DNA from: Solibacter sp039934035
Lineage (GTDB): Bacteria > Acidobacteriota > Terriglobia > Bryobacterales > Bryobacteraceae
NCBI GenBank assembly: GCA_039934035.1
Contig: JBDTMZ010000038.1
Coordinates: 18,831 to 82,830 of the forward strand
Direction: 5' to 3'
DNA length: 64,000 nucleotides
Below the pieces are notes generated by a model. That model did not search any database. It saw only the letters and a program-made list of their open reading frames with translations, and was not told the DNA's origin. The first letter of the stretch is position 1. Every line of letters starts with the position of its first letter. The translations under genes were made by a program, and so were the position numbers. Shown one piece after another: positions 37,202-44,492 of the stretch.

Positions 37202-38178
37202 GCAGGCAGTTCCCCGGCACGAGAGATACCGGCGGCGTGCATGGTCTGATGCACGGCGGTGGTCACCGCTTCTTCGGAAGTGTGCCGGGCGCGCCAGCCC
37301 AGGGCGTTGATGGCCGCTACGTCGAGCGTGAAACGGGGAACATCGCCGGGCCAGCCACCCTCGCCCCCAGTGAAGGCCAGCTCCACATCTTCGAGGCCCA
37401 TGGCGCCAATCACGATATCGGCGATGCGGCGCACAGAAAGGGAATCGTCTCCCCCGAGATTGAAGACGTTGAAGGGGTCATGCGCGTGCTCCACCACGTA
37501 CAGGATAGCCTCGACGCATTCGTTGGAAAGCAGGTAGGACTTGGCCTGATGGCCGTTGCCCAGAATCTGCAATCTACCGGGGTTTGCTGCCAGGTTATGC
37601 AGGAAATCGGAAATTACGGTGCGTCCGCGCTTGCGCACCTTGGGGCCCACGATGTTGGCAAAACGGAGCACCCAGCACTGCATGCCGAAGAGCTGGGAGA
37701 AGGCAGAAATCATGGCTTCGCAGCCCAGTTTAGTGGCTCCGTAAAGGGAAATCGGGCGCGGGGAGACGTTCTCCGGAATAGGCTGCACGGGGGAAATCCC
37801 GTAAATCGCGGAAGTCGACGCGAACGCGAAACGGCGGATGCCGTGCTCGCGCGCGGATTCCAGGAGGTTGTAAGTGACGATCAGGTTCTGCTGCAGGTCT
37901 TTATCGGTGGCATCGCCGAGAGTGAACTTCACGTCGGGATTGGCGGCCAGATGGTAGACCATATCGACACCGTCCAGGGCGTCGTCCCACTGCTCGCGGT
38001 GGAGCAGATCGGCTTCGATAAATCGAAAATTGGGATTGGGAAGAAGAGCCTCGATGTGCTCGACTTTCCCGCTGCTTAAATTATCGATTACACGTACGCG
38101 GTCCCCACGGGAAAGCAGTACTTCGGCCAGATCCGAACCAATACATCCAGCCCCTCCGGTCACCAATATCTCAGCCAC
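37189..38178 (-). CDS. NAD-dependent nucleotide-sugar epimerase/dehydratase
   Basis: The 329-residue extended SDR has the Rossmann motif EILVTGGAGCIGSDLAEVLL, the catalytic ASTSAIYG and YGATK (Tyr-x-x-x-Lys) and a substrate domain with GNGHQAKSYLLSNECVEAIL. It is close to UDP-glucose 4-epimerase and GDP-sugar dehydratases. First gene of the heptose operon. Start is GTG 38178; TATGAT at 38187-38192 on the minus strand is 8 nt upstream and suggests a leaderless message. Probably modifies the GDP-heptose made by the next three enzymes. Confidence 0.88.
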   Translation of the reverse strand: MAEILVTGGAGCIGSDLAEVLLSRGDRVRVIDNLSSGKVEHIEALLPNPNFRFIEADLLHREQWDDALDGVDMVYHLAANPDVKFTLGDATDKDLQQNLIVTYNLLESAREHGIRRFAFASTSAIYGISPVQPIPENVSPRPISLYGATKLGCEAMISAFSQLFGMQCWVLRFANIVGPKVRKRGRTVISDFLHNLAANPGRLQILGNGHQAKSYLLSNECVEAILYVVEHAHDPFNVFNLGGDDSLSVRRIADIVIGAMGLEDVELAFTGGEGGWPGDVPRFTLDVAAINALGWRARHTSEEAVTTAVHQTMHAAGISRAGELPACRQ

Positions 38179-38272
38179 GTACCAATCATACAGGATCGGA
38201 TTCGGGGCGCGCGACTTACCGGTGTGCGGGAGGTGCGCGAACTACCTGGCTGCTCCGTTAATTCAATGACTT

Positions 38273-38300
38273 GGAGCGCCGCGACCCTTAGGGAGCGATC
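38273..38300. repeat. Dispersed intergenic repeat, copy of 14841-14867 family
   Basis: Plus-strand GGAGCGCCGCGACCCTTAGG followed by GAGCGATC matches the minus strand of 14841-14867 with a few changes and one insertion. It lies between the heptose operon and the sigma-54 regulator gene. Confidence 0.5.
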
Positions 38301-38336
38301 TTTACACAAGGTTTGAGAACTCTTTGTCGCGGGCTG

Positions 38337-39683
38337 CTAACGCAGGTTGAACTTCTTCATTTTGTATCGCAGCGTATCGCGGGTGATGTGCAGCAGGCGT
38401 GCCGCTTGAGTCTGGTTGCCATCGGTTTTCTCCAGGGCGCGCACCAGCAGACTGCGTTCGTTGTCTTCCAGGGAGAGGGCGTCCGCAAGCGGTTCGCCGG
38501 AGGCGGGAATGCCGTTCTGGGGGAAGGAGCCATCGGGCCGCGCGATGGCCAGGGGCAGGCTGGAGGCGGCAATTACCGACGATTCTTCCAGAATCATGGC
38601 GCGTTCGATGGCATTACGCAATTCGCGGACATTGCCCGGCCAATCGTGGGCCATCAGCAGTTTGGCCGCGCCTTCGCTGACGTCTTCGATGCTGCGTTTG
38701 AACTTGCGGTTGTAGTGCTCGATGAAGAAGCGGGTCATCGGCACGATATCTTCCTTGCGGTCGCGCAGCGGCGGAATCAGAATCTGGATGACATTGAGGC
38801 GGAAATAGAGGTCCTGGCGGAAGGCGCCCTCTTTGACAGCTTCGCGCAGATTCTTATTGGTGGCCGCGATCACGCGCAGGTCGAGTTGAATATCCTTGAG
38901 GCCTCCAAGGCGGCGGAAGGTCTGATCTTCCAGCACGCGCAAGAGCTTGGCCTGCAGCACGAGGGGGATTTCGCCGATTTCGTCCAGGAAGAGAGTGCCT
39001 TTGTCGGCCAGTTCGAAAATGCCGCGTTTCTGGGCGCGCGCGTCGGTGAAGGCGCCCTTCTCGTAGCCGAACATCTCGCTTTCCAGCAAGGTTTCTGGGA
39101 TGGCGGCACAATTGATGGCAATGAAGGGCTCCGCCTGGCGCACGCTCTGGTAATGCAGAGTCTTGGCCATCAGGTCTTTGCCGGTGCCGTTCTCGCCTTC
39201 CAGCAGAATGGTGGTGGCTTCGCTGGCGGCAACCCGGCGCACGAAGTTCATCATTTCGCGCATGCAGGGCGATTCGGCGATGACTTCGCGCTTCTGCGGT
39301 GCGGCTTCCTCGGTAATGTCTTTGATGGTGGCGACCACGCCGGACATCTGGCCCGCATCGTCGTACATCTGGTTGGTCTTCATCACGACCAGGCGTTCCA
39401 TGCCGTTGCCGGTATGCAGGCGGACGGTGCTGTTGGACGAAGCGGGAGGCTGGTTCAGCCCTACCAGAACACCGCAATTGGGCTCGCACACGGAGCATTG
39501 AAAGATCTGCTGGCAGTGTTTGCCCAGCATTTCCTCGCCCGACATACCGAAGAGTTTCTCCGCGGCCTTGTTGACTCCGGTAATGCGATAGTCCGGGTCG
39601 TACAGAACCAGAGCGTCGGAAAGCTGGTCGAACACCGATTCCAGCACACTCGCCTTCTGCCAGCCTGGGGTGAGATTAGACAT
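38337..39683 (-). CDS. Sigma-54-dependent transcriptional activator (PAS, AAA+, Fis)
   Basis: The 448-residue protein has an N-terminal PAS domain (about 10-125), a sigma-54 activator AAA+ domain (about 135-370: Walker A GENGTGKD at 163-170, Walker B region GTLFLDEIGEIP, R-finger DWPGNVRELRN region) and a Fis-type HTH (NQTQAARLLHITRDTLRYKM). The sigma-54 contact loop reads GAFTDA (210-215) rather than GAFTGA. The PAS domain holds a cysteine set, Cys57, Cys63, Cys66 and Cys70 (CQQIFQCSVCEPNC), suggesting redox, iron-sulfur or metal sensing. It is divergent from the cytochrome operon, whose -24/-12 promoter it most likely activates. Confidence 0.92.
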   Translation of the reverse strand: MSNLTPGWQKASVLESVFDQLSDALVLYDPDYRITGVNKAAEKLFGMSGEEMLGKHCQQIFQCSVCEPNCGVLVGLNQPPASSNSTVRLHTGNGMERLVVMKTNQMYDDAGQMSGVVATIKDITEEAAPQKREVIAESPCMREMMNFVRRVAASEATTILLEGENGTGKDLMAKTLHYQSVRQAEPFIAINCAAIPETLLESEMFGYEKGAFTDARAQKRGIFELADKGTLFLDEIGEIPLVLQAKLLRVLEDQTFRRLGGLKDIQLDLRVIAATNKNLREAVKEGAFRQDLYFRLNVIQILIPPLRDRKEDIVPMTRFFIEHYNRKFKRSIEDVSEGAAKLLMAHDWPGNVRELRNAIERAMILEESSVIAASSLPLAIARPDGSFPQNGIPASGEPLADALSLEDNERSLLVRALEKTDGNQTQAARLLHITRDTLRYKMKKFNLR

Positions 39684-39695
39684 GTAACTTCAAAT

Positions 39696-39715
39696 GTTGC
39701 TCCAATTATAGCAAC
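39696..39715. promoter_or_regulatory. Inverted repeat, likely activator binding site
   Basis: GTTGCT - 8 bp - AGCAAC is a perfect 6-bp inverted repeat. It lies 13 bp before the activator start and about 105 bp upstream of the -24 element, a normal distance for an enhancer-like site bound by the Fis domain. It could serve both activation of the cytochrome operon and autoregulation. Confidence 0.6.
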
Positions 39716-39819
39716 TGATCTGCGTGAATTCGCGCAATCGGCGTCAATATCGGGGGTAGGCACCCGTCTCCGATGTGGGTAAATCGGTTAAACGGTTCTT
39801 AAAACAGGCATTTAGCGGA

Positions 39820-39835
39820 TGGTGCTGGAATTGCT
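39820..39835 (+). promoter_or_regulatory. Sigma-54 (-24/-12) promoter of the cytochrome operon
   Basis: TGGTGCTGGAATTGCT matches the TGGYRY-N-TTGCW consensus, with TGG at 39820-39822, TTGCT at 39831-39835 and the required GG-N10-GC spacing. Transcription would begin near 39845, leaving a short leader that still contains the GGAGG ribosome site (39847-39851) before ATG 39857. The divergent sigma-54 activator gene supports it. Confidence 0.8.
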
Positions 39836-39856
39836 GTCTTAAGGGTTGGAGGCACT

Positions 39857-40075
39857 ATGTCCCACTTGAAAGTTACGTTGCCCGCTGTCATCCTGCTGGG
39901 CGGTTTCCTGCTTTGTTCCACGGCCTCGTATGGCAAGGCGGAATACGTGAAGTCCACGAAGAAAGCCTGCGCGACCTGCCACGTCGATTCCAAGGCGAAG
40001 CCCAAGGAACTCACCGAAGCCGGGAAGTATTTCGCCGAGCATAAGAGCCTCGACGGCTATACGGAAAAGAAGTAA
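39857..40075 (+). CDS. Small periplasmic monoheme c-type cytochrome
   Basis: The 72-residue precursor has a signal peptide (hydrophobic LPAVILLGGFLLC, cleavage near SYGKA) and a single heme motif CATCH. After cleavage about 45 residues remain, very small even for a monoheme cytochrome. No obvious distal Met; two Lys-rich segments follow. First gene of the sigma-54 operon with a GGAGG site 6 nt upstream of the ATG. Likely carries electrons between the larger cytochromes of this operon. Confidence 0.85.
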   Translation: MSHLKVTLPAVILLGGFLLCSTASYGKAEYVKSTKKACATCHVDSKAKPKELTEAGKYFAEHKSLDGYTEKK

Positions 40076-40106
40076 TCCACGGAAAGGCGGAGGCGGGGAG
40101 CCGGTC

Positions 40107-40553
40107 ATGATGCAAACGGTACAGGTCGCGGTCGCGGACGGGGCATACGCCACCGCCCTTCGTGAAGCCCTGTCCCACACTTGCGCGTGGCAAGTGGAAT
40201 CCGTCGGGTGTCCCGATCCTGCACAGCCTTGTGTATTGGTGCTAGATCAGTGGGCACTGGAGCGGTTGCCGCTTCCCCTTTCCAACCCGGAGCGCATTGT
40301 TTTGATCACCCACCGCGATTCGCAGTTGATGGCGGAAGCGTGGGAAGCAGGCATCGTGTCGGTGGTAAGTGCGCAGGACCCGATGAGTACGGTCCTGCTG
40401 GCGATCATGGCCGCCGGGTTACGCGTGGATAAACCCCACAGTTCTCCATCCTCAAGTGGAATTTCCCCCACTGGCGTCCTGGCAGATGCGCCACTACCCC
40501 CAGAACATCGATATCCCAATTCCAGACGCGCTAAACCAAACAGGTTAGCGTGA
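40107..40553 (+). CDS. Degenerate response-regulator-receiver-like protein
   Basis: The 148-residue protein shows the alternating pattern of a CheY-type receiver: VQVAVADGAYATALREAL, CVLVLDQWALERLPL, ERIVLITHRDSQLMAEAWEA and GIVSVVSAQDPMSTVLLAIM. The Asp of VLVLDQ sits at the phosphorylation position and a Thr follows in VLITH, but the acidic pair after beta-1 is reduced to VADG and the conserved Lys is absent. The last ~35 residues are Ser/Pro-rich and look disordered. Cytosolic. Its place between cytochrome genes suggests a regulatory or assembly role; this is an inference. Confidence 0.6.
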   Translation: MMQTVQVAVADGAYATALREALSHTCAWQVESVGCPDPAQPCVLVLDQWALERLPLPLSNPERIVLITHRDSQLMAEAWEAGIVSVVSAQDPMSTVLLAIMAAGLRVDKPHSSPSSSGISPTGVLADAPLPPEHRYPNSRRAKPNRLA

Positions 40554-40610
40554 CCCTTGGCTTGGACTCCGGCGTGCATTCACTTTTGTTCCGGCAAAGG
40601 AGATTCGAAG

Positions 40611-41012
40611 ATGAAACCTTCAATCGACGAATTAGAGGCAATTGTCCGCCACCGGATCTGTGGTGTGTGCACGGAGCGGACCGTGGAAGGCGAGTGCGGG
40701 AGGGAGGAACCTTCTAGTTGCTCTCTGTTCCGGCTGTTTCCCGAGGTGGCCCAGGCCATTGAATCGGTCAGCAGCAACGATATCCGGCGTTATATCGACG
40801 CCATCCGCGGCAAGGTCTGTACGGTCTGTACGGATCAGGCGCCGGATGGCACATGCCAGGAACGCCAGCAGGTGACGTGCTCGCTGGATGCATACCTGCC
40901 GCTGATCGTCGATGCAATCGAAGAGGCGACTGGCAGGAGCTTTGACAGAAACTTAATTCCCATAATGCCCGCAGGTCCGGCGGTCGGACCGGGCCCGCAA
41001 ATCCGGCTGTAA
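40611..41012 (+). CDS. Protein with a duplicated four-cysteine module
   Basis: From ATG 40611 (AAAGGAG 10 nt upstream) the protein is 133 residues without signal peptide. It contains two similar modules: CGVCTERTVEGECG with SSCSL, and CTVCTDQAPDGTCQ with VTCSL, that is C-x2-C-x8/9-C-x(5-7)-C, each followed by a helix (FRLFPEVAQAIESV and DAYLPLIVDAIEEA). Each could bind Zn or an iron-sulfur cluster. No known family is recognised. It is the third gene of the sigma-54 operon, so redox transfer or regulation is plausible. Confidence 0.65.
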   Translation: MKPSIDELEAIVRHRICGVCTERTVEGECGREEPSSCSLFRLFPEVAQAIESVSSNDIRRYIDAIRGKVCTVCTDQAPDGTCQERQQVTCSLDAYLPLIVDAIEEATGRSFDRNLIPIMPAGPAVGPGPQIRL

Positions 41013-41034
41013 GTTCGGGCTTGGAGGTCATATT

Positions 41035-41313
41035 ATGAATTTCAATTTAGTGCCGTTGGTAGTAGTTTGGGGAGTACTTGCCCTGGTCGTCCTAGGACTC
41101 TTTATCTGGCGAAAAAGCGTTGCCAGCGACGAGGACGACACCTTGCATGTCTCGCGCGGCGTGTTGACACAGCAGGTCGCCGTGGCGCAGAAACTCGACA
41201 TGATTGACAAGTGGGGCAAGATCCTGACTTTGATTGCGGTAATTTCCGGACTTCTCATTGCTGCCGCTTATGTTTACGGGCAGTTTGTGGGAAGGGCCGC
41301 CCTGGGGGCCTGA
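41035..41313 (+). CDS. Small membrane protein of the cytochrome operon
   Basis: The 92-residue protein has two hydrophobic helices (VVWGVLALVVLGLFIW and ILTLIAVISGLLIAAAYVYG) linked by about 40 polar residues. GGAGG lies 11 nt before ATG 41035. It ends 2 bp before the nonaheme/cytochrome b gene, so it may be a subunit or assembly factor of that complex. No family recognised. Confidence 0.6.
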   Translation: MNFNLVPLVVVWGVLALVVLGLFIWRKSVASDEDDTLHVSRGVLTQQVAVAQKLDMIDKWGKILTLIAVISGLLIAAAYVYGQFVGRAALGA

Positions 41314-41315
41314 CG

Positions 41316-42998
41316 ATGACGAACCGGGCGATATCCACCCTGGGCCTAAGGCTCGGTTCGGTCCTCTTAGGCCTTTTCGCCGGCGCAGCCGGCACACATC
41401 TCTACGCTGCCGACGCGGCGGCGCCGGAGTGCACCTCGTGTCACGAGCAGGGGGCGAAACTCGCCAAAAGCGCGCATGGTTCGCTCTCCTGCGACACCTG
41501 CCACGAATCGCACGAAAAGGTGCCGCACCCGGCCAACATTCCCAAACCCGCCTGCGTCACCTGCCACACCGATCAGGCGGGCGATTATGACAAAGGCGTG
41601 CACGGGCAGGCGCGCAAAGGGGGCAACGAAGGCGCACCCGATTGTTCGCTCTGCCATGGCAGCGCCCACGAGCTGCTGCAGCCCAAGTCGCAGGCCTTCC
41701 GCACTGCGGTGCCCGATACCTGCGGCATGTGCCATACCGAGGTTGTGGAGCAATACCGCAGCAGCGTGCACGGGCAGGCTTTGGCGCGTGGTATCACCCA
41801 GGCGCCGCTGTGCACCGATTGCCACGGCGAACATAACATTATCAAGCACACCAATGCCGCCAGCCCGGTGAACAACACCCACATCCGGGACACCTGCGGA
41901 AGCTGCCACGGCGACGTGCGCCTGACGCGCAAGTTCGGCATGCCGAGCGACCGGCTGGTGAGCTTCGACTCCTCTTTCCACGGGCTGGCCGCAAAGAGCG
42001 GCTCGCAGACCGTCGCCAACTGCGCCAGTTGCCACGGGGTGCACAATATTCTGCCCTCCGGCGACGCCAAGAGCATGATCAACGCCAAGAACCTTCCGAA
42101 GACCTGCGGCAAATGCCACGAGGGCGCCGGGACGCGCTTCGCTATCAGCCAGATTCACGTGACCGAAGGCGCCGCCGAACCGGACATGCTGAAGTGGGTT
42201 CGCCAGTTTTATCTGTTGGTCATTCCGGTCACCATCGGCCTGATGATGTTGCATCATGGCGGCGATTGGGTGCGCAAGCTGGCCCGCCTGCGCTTCCAGC
42301 GCGGCAACGGCGGCGCTTATGTGATCGCCGGGCACGGCCCGGACCACGACCTCCGCATGCTGCCCTTCGAACGCATCCAGCACGCGGTGCTGGCGATTTC
42401 CTTCATCACCCTGGTCTGGACCGGCTTTGCCCTCAAGTACCCGGATCAACTGTGGGCTCGCCCGCTGGTGGTGGTGGAAGGGCTGCGCAGCCTGGTTCAT
42501 CGGGTGGCCGCGGCGGTCTTCATCGCGATCTCCGTGATCCACCTGATTTCGCTAATCGCCAACCGGAAACTGCGCGCTCACTGGAAGGAAATGCTGCCCA
42601 ATGCCAACGACCCGCGCGAGGCGCTTTCCAATTTCGCATATAATCTCGGGTTAGGCGATCAACCTCCGGGCCGGTCGCCGCATAGTTACATCGAGAAGGC
42701 GGAATACTGGGCGGTGGTTTGGGGAGCAATTGTGATGATCGCCAGCGGCACGCTCTTGTGGGCCAATAATCTCGCGATGAAACTGCTGCCCAAGGTCTGG
42801 CTCGACATTTCCACCTCGGTACACTTCTACGAGGCGCTGCTTGCCACCCTGGCGATTGTGGTGTGGCACTTCTACACGATTATTTTCGATCCGGACGTCT
42901 ATCCGCTGAATACCGCTTTTCTTACCGGCAGAGCGGTCAAGAAACAATCCTCCGCACGCGAACATCAGAAACTGGCGGCCAAGGCCGCGAAAGACTAA
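41316..42998 (+). CDS. Nonaheme cytochrome c fused to a cytochrome b561-type membrane domain
   Basis: From ATG 41316 the protein has 560 residues: a signal segment, then nine CxxCH motifs in the first ~300 residues (CTSCH, CDTCH, CVTCH, CSLCH, CGMCH, CTDCH, CGSCH, CASCH, CGKCH), then a C-terminal membrane domain with at least five helices and paired histidines (TIGLMMLHHGGDW, PFERIQHAVLAISFI, LVHRVAAAVFIAISVIH, VHFYEALLATLAIVVWHFYT) as in the cytochrome b subunit of formate dehydrogenase/Ni-Fe hydrogenase. It should oxidise membrane quinol through the b hemes and pass electrons to the periplasmic c hemes, or the reverse. The NapC-type gene follows 9 bp later. Confidence 0.88.
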   Translation: MTNRAISTLGLRLGSVLLGLFAGAAGTHLYAADAAAPECTSCHEQGAKLAKSAHGSLSCDTCHESHEKVPHPANIPKPACVTCHTDQAGDYDKGVHGQARKGGNEGAPDCSLCHGSAHELLQPKSQAFRTAVPDTCGMCHTEVVEQYRSSVHGQALARGITQAPLCTDCHGEHNIIKHTNAASPVNNTHIRDTCGSCHGDVRLTRKFGMPSDRLVSFDSSFHGLAAKSGSQTVANCASCHGVHNILPSGDAKSMINAKNLPKTCGKCHEGAGTRFAISQIHVTEGAAEPDMLKWVRQFYLLVIPVTIGLMMLHHGGDWVRKLARLRFQRGNGGAYVIAGHGPDHDLRMLPFERIQHAVLAISFITLVWTGFALKYPDQLWARPLVVVEGLRSLVHRVAAAVFIAISVIHLISLIANRKLRAHWKEMLPNANDPREALSNFAYNLGLGDQPPGRSPHSYIEKAEYWAVVWGAIVMIASGTLLWANNLAMKLLPKVWLDISTSVHFYEALLATLAIVVWHFYTIIFDPDVYPLNTAFLTGRAVKKQSSAREHQKLAAKAAKD

Positions 42999-43007
42999 CC
43001 AACACGC

Positions 43008-44453
43008 ATGACGCCGAAGAATCCTGCTACGGGGGGCGGAGGCTGGCTCTCCCCCTTCATTCACCTCTCGAATAACTGGATCAGCCTGGTTGGCGTCGTG
43101 CTGGTTACGACCACCACCATACTCTGGCTGTTTCTGCTACCCGTCACGATGAAGGGAGACACGGAGAATCCATACCTCGGGATGCTCGCCTTTCTGACCA
43201 TTCCGGGGCCGTTTTTCGGCGGCCTGATTCTGGTGCCTCTGGGAATGTGGCTGAAGCGGAGACGCGAAGGCAGCCAGGGCATCTACCCGCCCGAGTTCCC
43301 TACGCCAACCTGGAGTAATCCGGAACTGCGCAAACTGGTGTACTTTATCGGCATCACCACCGTCGCCAACGTGGTCATCGGCAGCCAGGTGGCTTATAGC
43401 GCGGTCAATTACATGGACTCGGTGAGCTTCTGCGGCAAGACGTGCCACACCGTGATGGAGCCCGAGTTCACTGCTTACCAGAGCTCGCCTCACTCGCGAG
43501 TGGAGTGCGTGAAATGCCACATCGGTCCGGGCGCCGGCTGGTTTGTGAAGAGCAAAATTTCGGGCGCGCGGCAGTTACTCGCGGTCACGTTTAAGACTTA
43601 CTCGCGGCCGATTCCCACTCCGGTCCATAATCTGCGTCCGGCACGGGAAACCTGCGAGAGCTGCCACTGGCCGCAGAAGTACGGGGAAGATCGCGTGCGC
43701 GTGATCAGTAAGTTTGCCGAAGACGAGACCAATACGGCCACCAAGACCGTGCTGCTGATGAAGATCGGCGGCGGCAATCACGGCATCGGCATCCACGGCA
43801 CCCACCTGGGACCGGGCGTATCGATTCGCTACGCGGCCACCGACGAGCAGCGCCAGAACATTCCGTGGGTGGAATATGACGGCCCCGGCCGCAAGACGCT
43901 GTACAAAACGGCAGACGCCAAGGACCCCACCAGCGAACCTCGCGTGATGGATTGCATGGACTGCCACAACCGTCCTTCGCACAATTACGACCTGCCGGAC
44001 CGCGGCATGGATAAGTTGATGGCCGCGAAGTTGGTGTCCAACACGCTGCCCTTCGCCAAGAAGAAGGCGGTGGAGATTCTCAAGGGGAATTACATGACCC
44101 GGGACGAAGCGGCGCAGAAGATTCCGGCGGCCTTCGTGAAGTATTACCGGGATTCCTACCCGGCGATCTACGCGCAGCGGCAGGACGAAATCGCCAAGGC
44201 GGCGAAAGAGGTGCTGGGAGTTTGGAACCGCAGCATCTTCCCGGAGATGAAGGTGACCTGGGGCGCCTATCCGGTGAACATCGGGCACACCGACTTCCCC
44301 GGCTGTTTCCGCTGCCACGATGGCGGCCACAACGCCACCGACGGCAAGAGCATCACGCAGGATTGCAATGCGTGCCACAACCTGCTGGCGATGGACGAAG
44401 CCGCGCCCAAGATCCTTACCGATCTGGGAGTGGAAGAGAGCAAGGCGAAGTAG
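43008..44453 (+). CDS. NapC/NirT-type membrane-anchored multiheme cytochrome c
   Basis: The 481-residue protein has three N-terminal hydrophobic helices, then heme motifs: an atypical CGKTCH (C-x3-CH) in the NapC-like segment SFCGKTCHTVMEPEF, then CVKCH, CESCH, CMDCH, CFRCH and CNACH, a possible six hemes. Family members oxidise quinol and feed periplasmic reductases. The C-x3-CH site stands at the quinol-side heme position of NapC/NrfH. No nitrate or nitrite reductase gene is nearby; the electron acceptor is unknown. It is the last gene of the sigma-54 operon, followed by a palindrome at 44461. Confidence 0.9.
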   Translation: MTPKNPATGGGGWLSPFIHLSNNWISLVGVVLVTTTTILWLFLLPVTMKGDTENPYLGMLAFLTIPGPFFGGLILVPLGMWLKRRREGSQGIYPPEFPTPTWSNPELRKLVYFIGITTVANVVIGSQVAYSAVNYMDSVSFCGKTCHTVMEPEFTAYQSSPHSRVECVKCHIGPGAGWFVKSKISGARQLLAVTFKTYSRPIPTPVHNLRPARETCESCHWPQKYGEDRVRVISKFAEDETNTATKTVLLMKIGGGNHGIGIHGTHLGPGVSIRYAATDEQRQNIPWVEYDGPGRKTLYKTADAKDPTSEPRVMDCMDCHNRPSHNYDLPDRGMDKLMAAKLVSNTLPFAKKKAVEILKGNYMTRDEAAQKIPAAFVKYYRDSYPAIYAQRQDEIAKAAKEVLGVWNRSIFPEMKVTWGAYPVNIGHTDFPGCFRCHDGGHNATDGKSITQDCNACHNLLAMDEAAPKILTDLGVEESKAK

Positions 44454-44460
44454 GATAAAA

Positions 44461-44479
44461 GACGGGCAGGAGGCCCGTC
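44461..44479 (+). terminator. Hairpin after the cytochrome operon (CCTAC palindrome family)
   Basis: GACGGGC - AGGAG - GCCCGTC forms a 7-bp GC-rich stem 8 bp after the stop codon of the NapC-type gene, followed by ATCCTAC. No T-run. Similar palindromes followed by CCTAC occur at 46492 and 47402, so it is a dispersed element that may also terminate transcription. Confidence 0.5.
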
Positions 44480-44492
44480 ATCCTACAAACTT

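Noticed and set aside
38313..39782. Plus-strand open frame of 489 codons
   Set aside because: Shadow of the sigma-54 activator gene, whose domains and active-site motifs are unambiguous on the minus strand.
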